Origin: Halorubrum ruber
GTDB lineage: Archaea; Halobacteriota; Halobacteria; Halobacteriales; Haloferacaceae
DNA length: 64,000 nt
Reading direction: 5' to 3'
NCBI RefSeq assembly: GCF_018228765.1
Contig: NZ_CP073695.1
Coordinates: 1,550,001-1,614,000, forward strand
Numbering within the stretch: position 1 is the first letter of the stretch; every line of letters begins with the position of its first letter. The notes beneath the pieces are model-generated. The model was not told the DNA's origin and did no database searches. It saw nothing but the letters and a program-made list of their open reading frames with translations. A program made the position numbers and the translations under genes. Shown here in pieces: positions 17,775-26,720 of this stretch.

Positions 17775-18200
17775 TCAGCGGCTGCCTTCCGGATTCTCCT
17801 CGTCCCGTCCGTCGGACCGACGTCCGCCCCACACGCGCTTGTCGACCAGCGCCACGGTCATGGGGCGGTCCACCGCGATCTGACAGGAGAGCCGCGGGTA
17901 CCCGAACCGGTCGGCGAGCCGGTCGTGCCAGTGGTCGGCCGACGGCCCCTCCCGGACGCGGACGCCGCAGGTGGCGCAGAGCCCCCGCCCGCCGCAGTTG
18001 AGGCGACGGGTCGCGGCCGTGTACGGCGACACCCCGGCGTCGAGTAGGACCCGCCGGAGGTTGCGACCGCGTTCGATGTCGAGTTCGACGCGCTCGTCGC
18101 CGTCGACGACGACGAGCGGGACCGTCTCGGAGCCGCCGGCGGGCCGATCGTCGCCGGCTTCGCCGCTGTTGCCGCCACCACCGCGGTCGCCGTCCCTCAT
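17775..18200 (-). CDS. 2Fe-2S ferredoxin-like protein
   Basis: The 141-residue protein contains NCGGRGLCATCGV (C-x5-C-x2-C) and a fourth cysteine in RLSCQIAV. This is the [2Fe-2S] binding pattern of ferredoxins. A Gly-rich N-terminus precedes the fold. The start MRDGDRGGGG at 18200 is chosen because the frame upstream is antisense to birA. It is divergent from birA, with a 96-bp spacer. It is a probable electron carrier with unknown partner. Confidence 0.82.
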   Translation of the reverse strand: MRDGDRGGGGNSGEAGDDRPAGGSETVPLVVVDGDERVELDIERGRNLRRVLLDAGVSPYTAATRRLNCGGRGLCATCGVRVREGPSADHWHDRLADRFGYPRLSCQIAVDRPMTVALVDKRVWGGRRSDGRDEENPEGSR

Positions 18201-18296
18201 CGGCTGCTCTTCGCGCGCCGGACACAAAGCGTCCCGGACCCGACCGGGCGTTCGAGACCCGGAACGGCTTTCGGCGCGGCCGCCGGATCGGGAAGC

Positions 18297-19286
18297 ATGG
18301 ACACGCGGCGCGCGCTGCTGGACGCCCTCGCGGCCGACGACGCCCCCGTCTCCGGCCCCGAGCTCGCCGAGTCGCTCGGCGTCTCGCGGGCGGCCGTCTG
18401 GAAGGCCGTCGAGGGGCTCCGCGAGGAGGGGTTCGCGGTGGAGTCGACGTCCGAGGGGTACGTTCCGCCCGACGACCCGGGCTACTCCGGGCCGGGAATC
18501 GCCTTCGGGCTCGACGCCCCCTACTCGGTGGAGTACCGCGACCGGATCGGCTCGACGAACGAGCGGGCCCGCGAGCTCGCGGCGGAAGGGAAAAGCGACG
18601 TCGCCGTGGTCGCCGACGAGCAGACCGGGAGCCGAGGGCGCCTCGACCGCGAGTGGATGGCGCCGAGCGGCGGCGTCTGGCTGTCGATCTTGACCCGCCC
18701 CGACGTACCGACCGCGCGGGCCCCGCTCTTCACCCTCGCGGCCGCGGTGGCGACGACCGACGCCGCCCGCGAGGTCGGCGTCGACGCGCGGATCAAGTGG
18801 CCGAACGACGTGCTCGTCGAGCGGGAGGGCAGCGCGGCGGGCGCGGACGACTCGGACGCGACCGGCCGCGGCGGTCGGAAGCTGGCGGGGATCCTCACTG
18901 AGATGGAGGGAGAGGCCGATCGCGTCGGCTGGCTCGTCGTCGGGGTCGGCGTCAACGCCAATATCGACCCCGAGACGCTGCCCGCGGGCGCGACGTCGCT
19001 GTCGGACGAATGCGGCGCCCCGGTCGACCGCCGCCGCTTCGCGGCGACGCTGCTCGAACGCTACGCGGAGCTGACCGACTCGCCCGAGGCGCTCGACGGC
19101 GTCCTCCCGGCGTGGCGCGAGCGGGCGAGCACGCTCGGGCGGCGCGTTCGCGTCGACACCGCCGACGGGATCGTTGAGGGAACCGCGGTCGACGTGGCGG
19201 AGCCGGGCGCGCTCGTGGTCGACACCGACGAGGGGCGGCAACGCGTCCACGCGGGCGACTGCGAACACCTCCGCGACGCGGAGTGA
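18297..19286 (+). CDS. birA: Biotin--protein ligase with N-terminal HTH (BirA)
   Basis: The 329-residue protein has a winged HTH at residues 1-65 (GPELAESLGVSRAAVWKAVEGLREEGF), the biotin-binding domain with STNERARELA and DEQTGSRGRLDREW, and IKWPNDVLVE, followed by the small C-terminal domain. It attaches biotin to carboxylase carrier proteins and may repress biotin genes. An insertion of about 15 Gly/Asp/Ser residues lies after WPNDVLVE. No biotin genes are adjacent. Confidence 0.93.
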   Translation: MDTRRALLDALAADDAPVSGPELAESLGVSRAAVWKAVEGLREEGFAVESTSEGYVPPDDPGYSGPGIAFGLDAPYSVEYRDRIGSTNERARELAAEGKSDVAVVADEQTGSRGRLDREWMAPSGGVWLSILTRPDVPTARAPLFTLAAAVATTDAAREVGVDARIKWPNDVLVEREGSAAGADDSDATGRGGRKLAGILTEMEGEADRVGWLVVGVGVNANIDPETLPAGATSLSDECGAPVDRRRFAATLLERYAELTDSPEALDGVLPAWRERASTLGRRVRVDTADGIVEGTAVDVAEPGALVVDTDEGRQRVHAGDCEHLRDAE

Positions 19287-19316
19287 CCCGGGGCGGAGCG
19301 GGAGTCGCGGCCGCCC

Positions 19317-19859
19317 CTATCCGGTCTCCGTCGCGTCCGAGACCGAACTCTCGACGTCGGTCCCCGCCGCGCTCGTCTCGCCCGCGCTCGCGGATTCGGC
19401 GGCGCTCGGCGGCTCCTCCCCGTCGCCGATCCGGACGGTCAATACCGGGACCGACGAGCCCCGGACGACCTTCTCCGCGACGCTGCCGAGGAGCAGTCGG
19501 TCGATCCCGCCTCTCCCGTGGGTTCCCATCACGACCAGGTCGCAGCCCGTCTCCTCGGCGTGCGTGATTATCTCGCGGCTGGGCGACCCCTCGACGACGG
19601 CCGTCTCGACGTCGACGTCGCGGTCCGCGGCCAGTTCCTCCACCGTTTCGAGCGCCGCCTCCGCGTCGTCGTACAGCAGGTCGCCGACGCCCTCCCAGGT
19701 CGTCTCCATCGGCATCCCGGCGTACCGCGCGGTGTCGACCACGTAGATCGCGCGGACCGAGGCCCCGTGGACCGCGGCGAGATCGAGCGCGTGGCACACC
19801 GCTAGCTCCCCCTCCGAGGAGCCGTCGGTCGGAACCAGAATTCGGTCGTATAGGGGCAT
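19317..19859 (-). CDS. Universal stress protein (UspA family)
   Basis: The 180-residue protein begins MPLYDRILVPTDGSSEGELAV and has the ATP-binding signature VVMGTHGRGGIDRLLLGSVAEKVVRGSSVPVLTV. An acidic Ser/Ala-rich tail of about 35 residues extends past the domain. Start 19859 is chosen over an ATG two codons upstream because MPLYDRILVPTDGS matches the family N-terminus. Its role in stress is known only at family level. Confidence 0.9.
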   Translation of the reverse strand: MPLYDRILVPTDGSSEGELAVCHALDLAAVHGASVRAIYVVDTARYAGMPMETTWEGVGDLLYDDAEAALETVEELAADRDVDVETAVVEGSPSREIITHAEETGCDLVVMGTHGRGGIDRLLLGSVAEKVVRGSSVPVLTVRIGDGEEPPSAAESASAGETSAAGTDVESSVSDATETG

Positions 19860-19992
19860 GTTCACATGTACCGTGTCACCGACGACTGATAACCCTTTGC
19901 GGTTCTTGCCGGTTTCTCGCCGCCGGAGATCTCGCCTCGCCCGGCGTCAGAACGAGGCGCGCGTTTATGCCCTATCCCGCCGAGAGGACGGT

Positions 19993-20250
19993 ATGACCGA
20001 CGAGATCAACCTCTCCCGGCTCGAACCGACGCTCGAAGACCACGAGTACCCCGCCGACCGCGAGGCGCTCACCGAGTCGTTCGCGGGCACGACGGTGCTG
20101 TTCGCCGACGGCGACGCCGACCTCGGCGACCTGATCGCGGACGTCGACCAGGAGACGTTCGCGAGCGCCGCCGACGCCGTCGCCGCGCTCCAGAACGTCC
20201 TCCCGATCGAGGCGCTCGGCGAGCCCGGGCAGTCCGACGGCGACGCCTGA
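19993..20250 (+). CDS. DUF5789 family protein
   Basis: A small acidic protein of 85 residues (MTDEINLSRLEPTLEDHEYPADREALTESF...VLPIEALGEPGQSDGDA). I recognise this as the haloarchaeal DUF5789 family. It lacks membrane segments and catalytic motifs. ATG 19993 is used because the upstream frame extension is outside the family pattern. It stands between the Usp gene and the YchF-like GTPase. Function is unknown. Confidence 0.8.
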   Translation: MTDEINLSRLEPTLEDHEYPADREALTESFAGTTVLFADGDADLGDLIADVDQETFASAADAVAALQNVLPIEALGEPGQSDGDA

Positions 20251-20375
20251 TCGGCGCGAACAGGGGACGGACTCCGACCGGCGCGGCCGGAACCTCGCCC
20301 TCGCTCCTCGTCACCGCATCCCACGCCACGGCGCGTCTCGCATCGCTTTTTACCGCGGATCGCGCACTGGTGGTA

Positions 20376-21578
20376 ATGAGCTACCGGATCGGTCTCGTCG
20401 GCAAGCCCTCGGTGGGGAAGTCGACGTTCTTCAACGCCGCGACCATGAACGACGTGCCGGAGGGCGCGTACCCGTTCACCACCATCGACCCGACCGTCGG
20501 CGAGGCGTACGTCCGCGTCGACTGCGCCGCCCCCGAGTTCGACGAGACGTGCACGCCGAGCGTCGGCGTCTGCCGCGAGGGGACGCGGTTCGTCCCCGTG
20601 AAGCTCGTCGACGTCGCCGGGCTGGTCCCGGGCGCCCACGAGGGCCGCGGGCTCGGCAACCAGTTCCTCACCGACCTCAACGAGACCGACGTGCTGATCC
20701 ACGTCGTCGACTTCTCTGGCAAGACGGACATCGAGGGCGAAGCGACCGAGGGCCACGACCCGCGCGAGGACATCGACTTCCTCGAGGAGGAGCTGGACGC
20801 GTGGTACCTCGACGTGTTAGAGAAGGGGTTAGAGAAGTTCGAGACGCGCTACCACGGCGCGGACGCCGCCATCGAGGCCGAGCTCGCCGACCAGATGTCC
20901 GCGTTCGGCATCGACAAGGACCGGATGAAGCGGGTGATCCTCGCCGAGGAGCTCGAACTCGACCCGGAGACGTGGGACGAGACGGACCGGATCGAGCTGG
21001 CCCGCGAGATCCGCAAGCGGACGAAGCCGATGGTCGTCGCCGCCAACAAGATGGATACGCCCGAGGCGCAGGCGAACTGGGAGGAGATAACGACCGACTC
21101 CGACTACGATCACCTCTCCTTCGTCCCCGCGAGCGCCCACGCGGAGAAGGCCCTCAAGAACGCGGACGACGCCGGCGTCGTCGACTACACGCCCGGCGAG
21201 AGCGGCTTCGACGTCGTCGGCGACGTCTCCGGCGAGCAGGAAGCGGGCCTCGACCAGATCGCCGAATTCGTCGACGAGTACGACGGGACCGGCGTCCAGG
21301 GCGCGCTCGAAGCCGCCGTCTTCGACGTGCTCGGCTGTATCGCCGTCTTCCCCGGCTCCGCGAACGGGAGCAAAGACGAGAAGGGCGTGTTCCGCGACTG
21401 CTTCATCCTCCCGGAGGGGTCGACCACGGAGGACTTCGCGTACCACATCCACTCGGACATCGGCGAGGGGCTCCTCCACGGCACCGACTGCCGGAGCGGC
21501 CGGCAGGTCGGGACCGACAACGAGCTCTCCCACCGCGACGTGATCGAACTGGTCTCGACGAAGCAGGCGGCGCCGTAG
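20376..21578 (+). CDS. YchF/Obg-family GTPase/ATPase
   Basis: The 400-residue protein has a G1 loop GLVGKPSVGKSTFFNAAT at its start, G3 DVAGLVPGAHEGRGLGNQFL, G4 NKMD near residue 225, and a C-terminal TGS domain (GVFRDCFILPEGSTTEDFAYHIHSDIGEG). This is the archaeal YchF-like translation-associated NTPase. ATG 20376 is preferred to an ATG two codons upstream. A T-rich box (20346-20354) lies about 25 nt before the start. Confidence 0.93.
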   Translation: MSYRIGLVGKPSVGKSTFFNAATMNDVPEGAYPFTTIDPTVGEAYVRVDCAAPEFDETCTPSVGVCREGTRFVPVKLVDVAGLVPGAHEGRGLGNQFLTDLNETDVLIHVVDFSGKTDIEGEATEGHDPREDIDFLEEELDAWYLDVLEKGLEKFETRYHGADAAIEAELADQMSAFGIDKDRMKRVILAEELELDPETWDETDRIELAREIRKRTKPMVVAANKMDTPEAQANWEEITTDSDYDHLSFVPASAHAEKALKNADDAGVVDYTPGESGFDVVGDVSGEQEAGLDQIAEFVDEYDGTGVQGALEAAVFDVLGCIAVFPGSANGSKDEKGVFRDCFILPEGSTTEDFAYHIHSDIGEGLLHGTDCRSGRQVGTDNELSHRDVIELVSTKQAAP

Positions 21579-21668
21579 TCGGGCCGACTGCGGCGCCGAT
21601 CCCGTAGCTCTCCGGCGCTCTTCGAGAACTCCGATCAGCTATTACCCGCCGGGGTCCAACTCTGACTC

Positions 21669-21971
21669 ATGGAACGGACCGTCACGGTCGAACCCGAGGC
21701 CGGCCTCCACGCGCGACCCGCCTCGAAGTTAGTACAGACGGCGAACCGATTCGACGCCGACGTGTCGATCGGCCGCGCGGACGACGGCGACGACGGCCTC
21801 GTCCGCGCCGACAGCATGCTCTCCGTCAGCGGGCTCAACGTCGAACACGGCGAGTCGGTCCGCGTCGTTGCCGAGGGCCCCGACGCCGACGCGGCGCTCG
21901 ACGCGGTCTGCGACCTGCTCACGAGCCCGGTCGAAGAGTCCGCGGACGACGACGCGGAGGACGCGCCGTGA
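21669..21971 (+). CDS. ptsH: HPr phosphocarrier protein
   Basis: The 100-residue protein contains EAGLHARPASKLV with the phosphorylated histidine H14, and the later ADSMLSVSGLNV segment typical of HPr. It passes phosphate from Enzyme I to an EIIA-like protein. Its TGA overlaps the GTG start of the Enzyme I gene (GTGA), so the two are translationally coupled. The nearby dhaM supplies the probable acceptor. Confidence 0.93.
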   Translation: MERTVTVEPEAGLHARPASKLVQTANRFDADVSIGRADDGDDGLVRADSMLSVSGLNVEHGESVRVVAEGPDADAALDAVCDLLTSPVEESADDDAEDAP

Positions 21972-23694
21972 GGACGCTCACCGGCGTCGGCAGCACGCCG
22001 CGTTCAGGGGTCGGGGCGGCGCGCTGGTACCGCCCGGACGCCGACCTGACGCTCCCCGACCGCCCCGACCCGGAATCCGTCGACGTCGACGCGGAACTGG
22101 ACCGCTACGAGGCGGCTCGCGACGCCGTCAGATCGGCCCTGCGCGACGCCCGCGACCGGACGGCCGAGCGCGTGGGCGAGGAGGAGGCCGCGGTGTTCGA
22201 GGCCCACGAGAGCTTCCTCGACGACCCGACAATAGTCGAGGACGTCGAGGCCGCGATCGGCGACGGGACGCCCGCTGTACACGCCGTGGCTGACCGCTTC
22301 GACGAGGCCGTCTCGCAGTTCGAGGGGATGGAGGGGCGGATGGCCGAGCGCGCCGACGACCTGCGCGACGTCCGCGACCGGCTGCTCCGCGCGCTTCTCG
22401 ACGCCGACGACGACGGCGGACGGGTCGCAACCGACCTCGCCACGCTCCCCGAGGGGACGATCCTGCTCGCGGAGCGGCTCACGCCGAGCGACACCGCCGC
22501 GCTCGACCCCGACGCGGTCGCCGGGATCGCGACGGTCGAGGGGGTCGCACCTCCCACGCCGCGATCATCGCGCGGTCGCTCGCGATCCCCGCGGTCGTCG
22601 GCGTCGGCGAGGCCCTCGAATCGGTCGCGGACGGCGAGACGGTCCTCGTCGACGGCGAGGCCGGCGAGGTCGTCGCCGACCCGGACGATGAGCGGCGAGA
22701 GGCGGTGCGGGAAGCCGGTCCGGACGCGATCCGCGAGCGCGTCGAGACGACCGACGGCCGGCCCGTCGAGGTCGCAGCCAACGTCGGTGGCGAGACCGAA
22801 CTGGAGCCGGCCGCCGAGCGCGGCGCGGACGGGATCGGGCTGTTCCGGACCGAGTTCCTCTTCGTCGACCGCGAGACGCCGCCGACGGAGGACGAGCAGT
22901 ACGAGGCCGTCAGGGCCGCGCTGTCGGCGTTCGACGGCCCGGACGACCGCGTCGTCGTGCGGACGCTCGACGTCGGCGGCGACAAGCCGGTCCCGTACCT
23001 CGATCTCCCCGACGAGGAGAACCCGTTCCTCGGGCGGCGCGGCATCCGGCTGTCGCTCGACGAGCACGCGGACCTCTTCGAGACGCAGCTCCGGGCGCTG
23101 CTCCGCGCCGCCGCGACCGACGCCGGCGACGGGCTCGCGGTGATGTTCCCCCTCGTGACGCGCGTCGAGGAGGTCGAGCGCGCGGTCGCCCGAGTCGAGG
23201 CGGTCGCCGACGACCTCGCGAGCGAGGGCGTCGACCACGCGGTCCCCGAGCTGGGCGCGATGGTCGAGACGCCCGCCGCGGCGTTCCTCGCGGACGCGCT
23301 CGCCGAGCGGCTCGACTTCCTGAGCGTCGGGACGAACGACCTCGCGCAGTACGTGATGGCGGCCGACCGCGGCAACGACGCGGTCGCCGACTACCACGAC
23401 CCGCTCCACCCGGCGGTGTTGCGCGCGCTCGACCGAACGACCGCGGCCGTCGAGGGGACCGACGCGTGGGTCGGGATGTGCGGCGAGATGGCGGGCGACC
23501 CGGCGCTGACGGAGCTGCTCGTCGGGCTGGGCTTCGACGAGCTCAGCATGAGCGCGGTAACGGTGCCGGACGTGAAGGCCCGCGTGCGCGAGGTCGACGC
23601 CGACGACGCCCGGTCGCTCGCGGCCGACGCGCTCGCCTGCGAGACGCGCGGCGAGGTGCTGGACGTACTCGGACTCGACGACCGCGCTGCGTAG
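21968..23694 (+). pseudogene. ptsI: PTS Enzyme I (PtsI), interrupted by an apparent 1-base deletion
   Basis: The first frame, from GTG 21968, encodes the N-terminal part (MRTLTGVGSTPRSG...PDAVAGIATVEG). The second encodes GRTSHAAIIARS and all of the PEP-binding C-terminal domain (GIGLFRTEFLF, VRTLDVGGDKPVPY, DFLSVGTNDLAQY, WVGMCGEMAGDP) to 23694. The frame changes at a G5 run (22540-22544), immediately before the catalytic histidine motif TSHAA. Adding one base gives a single 575-residue Enzyme I of normal length with no internal stop. Both halves are highly conserved, so an error in the sequence or a shift during expression is more likely than a dead gene. Confidence 0.9.
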
Positions 23695-23700
23695 ACCGAT

Positions 23701-23712
23701 CTTAAAAAAGAG
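23701..23712 (-). terminator. T-run terminator after dhaM
   Basis: On the minus strand a run of six T lies about 15 nt downstream of the dhaM stop codon, in the 27-bp space between the converging ptsI and dhaM genes. T-runs are the usual archaeal termination signal. Confidence 0.5.
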
Positions 23713-23721
23713 GACCTCGGC

Positions 23722-24132
23722 CTACAGCTTCTCGATGTCGCGGGCCGCCTCCGCCTGCTCGCGGACGGACTCGACCGTGGCCGACGGGTCGGTGGCCGCG
23801 ACCGCTGCGTTGACCGCGCCTTCGAGGACGGGCGCGTCCGCGATCACCGCCTCCGCGTCGCTCAACTCGACCGCGACGTCCGCGTTCATCACCGCGCTGC
23901 CGAGGTCGACGAGGACGACGACGCCGTCGCCGTCGCTTCTACCTCCCTCGTCCGTCTCTCCCCCGGCCGCGGCGTCGATGGCGTCTTCGATGGCGTCCGG
24001 GACGGTGCCGATCCCGCCCTTCCCGTCGCCGCCGACCGGCTCGATTCGGGTATCGCCCGCCATCTCGGCGGCGACCTCCGCGATCCCCTCGGCGGCGCGC
24101 TCGCTGTGCGAGACGACGACGATCCCGACCAT
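23722..24132 (-). CDS. dhaM: Dihydroxyacetone kinase phosphotransfer subunit DhaM (EIIA-Man type)
   Basis: The 136-residue protein begins MVGIVVVSHSERAAEGIAE with the phosphorylatable H9, and has VVVLVDLGSAVMNADVAVEL. It accepts phosphate from HPr and re-phosphorylates ADP held by DhaL. A 20-residue Asp/Gly-rich insertion sits before VVVLVDLGS. It is the last gene of the dhaK-dhaL-dhaM operon; its ATG ends at the coordinate where dhaL stops. Confidence 0.93.
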   Translation of the reverse strand: MVGIVVVSHSERAAEGIAEVAAEMAGDTRIEPVGGDGKGGIGTVPDAIEDAIDAAAGGETDEGGRSDGDGVVVLVDLGSAVMNADVAVELSDAEAVIADAPVLEGAVNAAVAATDPSATVESVREQAEAARDIEKL

Positions 24133-24902
24133 CAGTCGCCCCCCGAGTCGGCACCGGGGTCGCCGCCCGCCTCGTCGGGATCCTCGTCCGGGATCGTCGG
24201 CGAGGTCGCGTCCTTCTCGGGGACGTCGACGCCGAGCCGGTCCGCGGCGACGTCGAGGACCTCTTCGAGGATGAACAGCGTGCTCGTCGCGCCGGGGTCC
24301 TGGTGGCCGACGGAGCGCCAGCCGAGGTAGGAGGCGCGGCCCTTCCGCGCGCGGATCGGGACGGTGAACGCCACGCCGCGCTCGGCGGCGTCGACCGCCT
24401 TCGCGAGCGCCTCGATCGGCGGGAGGTCGTCGACCTCGATCGACTTCTTGAACGTGTGGACCGCGGGCGTCAGCGCGTCGACCATCGTCTGGTCGCCGAC
24501 GCGCGCGTCGCCGCGGTCCTCGACCTTTTCGAGGTAGGTCTCCGCGAACGCCACCGCGGTCTCGGGGGTGATACCCTCGTCGAGCTCGCCCGCCGCGAAC
24601 ACGAGCGACCCGCCGAACAGCGGGCCGGAGGCGCCACCGACCTCGGCCATCAGCGTCTTTCCGACCGTCTTTGCGACGGTCTCGGCGTCCGGGTCGTCGA
24701 GGTCGCCCGCGGCGTCGGCCGCCTCGGCCCAGCCGCGCGCCATGTTCCCGCCGTGGTCGGCGTCGCCGATGGCGGAGTCCAGTTGGGTGAGGTGGTCGCG
24801 CTCGGCCTCGATGCGCTCGGCGACCGCCTCGACGGCCGCGACGACCGCCGCGCCGTCGTCGGCCGCTCGGTCGCCGTCCGTCGCCGCGTCGTCGTCGCTC
24901 AT
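24132..24902 (-). CDS. dhaL: Dihydroxyacetone kinase ADP-binding subunit DhaL
   Basis: The 256-residue protein starts MSDDDAATDGDRAADDG. The ADP/Mg-binding motif LTQLDSAIGDADHGGNMARGW is clear, followed by GGASGPLFGGSLVFAAG and RKGRASYLGWRSVGHQDPGATST. It transfers phosphate from bound ADP/ATP to DHA on DhaK. An acidic C-terminal tail (DEDPDEAGGDPGADSGGD) is a haloarchaeal feature. The ATG overlaps the dhaK TGA by 4 nt. Confidence 0.94.
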   Translation of the reverse strand: MSDDDAATDGDRAADDGAAVVAAVEAVAERIEAERDHLTQLDSAIGDADHGGNMARGWAEAADAAGDLDDPDAETVAKTVGKTLMAEVGGASGPLFGGSLVFAAGELDEGITPETAVAFAETYLEKVEDRGDARVGDQTMVDALTPAVHTFKKSIEVDDLPPIEALAKAVDAAERGVAFTVPIRARKGRASYLGWRSVGHQDPGATSTLFILEEVLDVAADRLGVDVPEKDATSPTIPDEDPDEAGGDPGADSGGD

Positions 24903-25897
24903 TTGACAGTCAGCGCCGGGGTGTCGGCCGGCGCGTCGAACAGCTCCTTCAGCTCGTCGTCGACCGCGCACACCGTGATCGACGCGCCGGCCATGTCCAG
25001 CGAGGTCATGTAGTCGCCGACCCACGCGTCGTAGGTCTCGAGGCCGCGCTCGCCGAGCAGCTCCTGGAGCCGGCGGTTGAGGACGAACAGCTCCATCTGC
25101 GGGGTGGCGCCCATCCCGTTGACGACCGTGAGCACCTCCTGGCCCTCGTCGAGGTCGAGGTCGTCGAGGACCGCCTCGGTGAGGTGTTCGGTGACCTCGT
25201 CCGCGGGCATCGCCTCAGTGCGCTCGGTGCCGGGTTCGCCGTGGATCCCGATGCCGAGCTCGATCTCGTCGTCGCCGAGGTCGAAGGTGGGCTCGCCCTT
25301 TTCTGGGGTGACACAGGAGGTGAGCGCGGTGCCCATCGTGCCGACGTTGTCGACCACCTTCTCGGCGACGCGCTTCACCTCGTCGAGGTCGGCGCCCTGT
25401 GCGGCCTTCGCGCCGGCGGCCTTGTGGACGAGGATCGTCCCGCAGACGCCGCGGCGCCCGGAGGTGTACAGCGAGTCCTCGACGGCGACATCGTCGTTCA
25501 CCACGACGCTCTCGACCTCTACGCCCTCCATCTCCGCGAGCTCGATAGCGGTCTCGAAGTTCATCACGTCGCCCTCGTAGTTCTTGATGATCGCGAGGAC
25601 GCCGTCGCCCGCGTCGCAGGCGCCGATCAGTTCCTCGAACTCGTCGGCGGTCGGCGAGGAGAACACGTCGCCCGCGGCCGCCCCGTCGAGCATCCCGTCG
25701 CCGATGTACCCCGCGTGGGTCGGCTCGTGGCCGCTGCCGCCCCCGGTCACCAGCGCCACCTTGTCGTCGACCGGACCGTCGTCGCGCACGAGCACCTGCG
25801 TGTCCGGCAGGCGCCGCAGGCGGTCGGGATGCGCCGCGGTCATCCCGTCGAGCATCTCGTCGACGACGTCGTCCGGGTCGTTGATCAGCTTCTTCAT
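24899..25897 (-). CDS. dhaK: Dihydroxyacetone kinase substrate-binding subunit DhaK
   Basis: The 332-residue protein starts MKKLINDPDDVVDEMLDG. It has VTGGGSGHEPTHAGYIG (residues 51-65) and GIHGEPG with H219, the histidine that binds dihydroxyacetone covalently as a hemiaminal. The ATG at 25897 is used because the frame upstream is not family-like. It is first in the operon. With DhaL and DhaM it uses PEP through ptsI/ptsH, the usual haloarchaeal route for DHA. Confidence 0.95.
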   Translation of the reverse strand: MKKLINDPDDVVDEMLDGMTAAHPDRLRRLPDTQVLVRDDGPVDDKVALVTGGGSGHEPTHAGYIGDGMLDGAAAGDVFSSPTADEFEELIGACDAGDGVLAIIKNYEGDVMNFETAIELAEMEGVEVESVVVNDDVAVEDSLYTSGRRGVCGTILVHKAAGAKAAQGADLDEVKRVAEKVVDNVGTMGTALTSCVTPEKGEPTFDLGDDEIELGIGIHGEPGTERTEAMPADEVTEHLTEAVLDDLDLDEGQEVLTVVNGMGATPQMELFVLNRRLQELLGERGLETYDAWVGDYMTSLDMAGASITVCAVDDELKELFDAPADTPALTVK

Positions 25898-25971
25898 GAT
25901 CGTTGGTACCGACTCGCGCTGACCGGTTAAACGTAGTGGGGGCCGGCGACCGCCGCACCGCCCGCAGCGGG

Positions 25972-26334
25972 TTAGTTCGGTTCGATATCGAAGGTACCGC
26001 ACTCGCGACAGCGGAGCACGCCGGCGTCGCTCCGGTCGGGAACGCGGAATTCGTGGCCGTTCTCGCAGACGCCGCCGTCGTCGAACGCGTCCGCGACCGG
26101 GTCGAGGTCGACCGACTCGCAGGCCGGGCACGCGTACGTTCCGTTCCCTAACTCGGTCGGCGCGGCGAAGTAGTGGCCCTTCAGACAGCGGCCGCCGTTC
26201 CGGATCCCCTCGGCGCCCGGCGAGACGTTCTTCCCGTTACACCGCGGGCAGTAGTAGGTGCCGCCCCCGGTGCGTCCCGCGGACGCGAAGTAGTGACCGT
26301 TCGAACAGGTCCCGCCGTCCTCGAACATGTCCAT
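25972..26334 (-). CDS. Triple zinc-ribbon repeat protein, unknown function
   Basis: The 120-residue protein consists almost entirely of three repeats, each with a CxxGHxF knuckle and a CxxC knuckle: CSNGHYF...YYCPRC, CLKGHYF...YACPAC and CENGHEF...LRCREC. Start MDMFEDGG at 26334 matches the first repeat boundary. A TTTATA box and upstream sequence are shared with a broken paralogue at 26721-26960. It may bind zinc and contact nucleic acid or protein. No known name is assigned. Confidence 0.75.
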   Translation of the reverse strand: MDMFEDGGTCSNGHYFASAGRTGGGTYYCPRCNGKNVSPGAEGIRNGGRCLKGHYFAAPTELGNGTYACPACESVDLDPVADAFDDGGVCENGHEFRVPDRSDAGVLRCRECGTFDIEPN

Positions 26335-26442
26335 ACCCCGGCGCACGGCGAACTGCGGTATAAATTCCCGGCCTCGATTCGTTCAATTATCCCGAAACGA
26401 GTCGCGGCCGCTTGCCCTTGTGACGTCGAGGGAGGCGTCGGG

Positions 26443-26649
26443 TTACAGGGCCCAACTGGCGATGACGCCGAGCACCACCACCGCGCCGAGGACGGTCAGC
26501 GCGCCGCCGAGGAGCGGCGAGTCGGCGAGCAGCGGGACGCCGACCGCCACCGCCACGAGGCCGGCGAGCAGGAGGAGGATTTTCAGGATTATCGTGGGGA
26601 CCAGTTCCAAGATAACGTCGAAGACGAGTTCGACTATCTCGTCAAGCAT
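26443..26649 (-). CDS. Small membrane protein (68 residues)
   Basis: MLDEIVELVFDVILELVPTIILKILLLLAGL is followed by VAVAVGVPLLADSPLLGGALTVLGAVVVLGVIASWAL. It comprises an amphipathic start and two hydrophobic segments. It sits between the two zinc-ribbon genes on the same strand. Its function is unknown, and the association with its neighbours is only positional. Confidence 0.6.
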   Translation of the reverse strand: MLDEIVELVFDVILELVPTIILKILLLLAGLVAVAVGVPLLADSPLLGGALTVLGAVVVLGVIASWAL

Positions 26650-26720
26650 GGTTTGAGGGCATCTTTCGATGGTTGTTGACTGATAAAAGGATTCGGTGGT
26701 TCGGACTCGGAACTCGTAGA

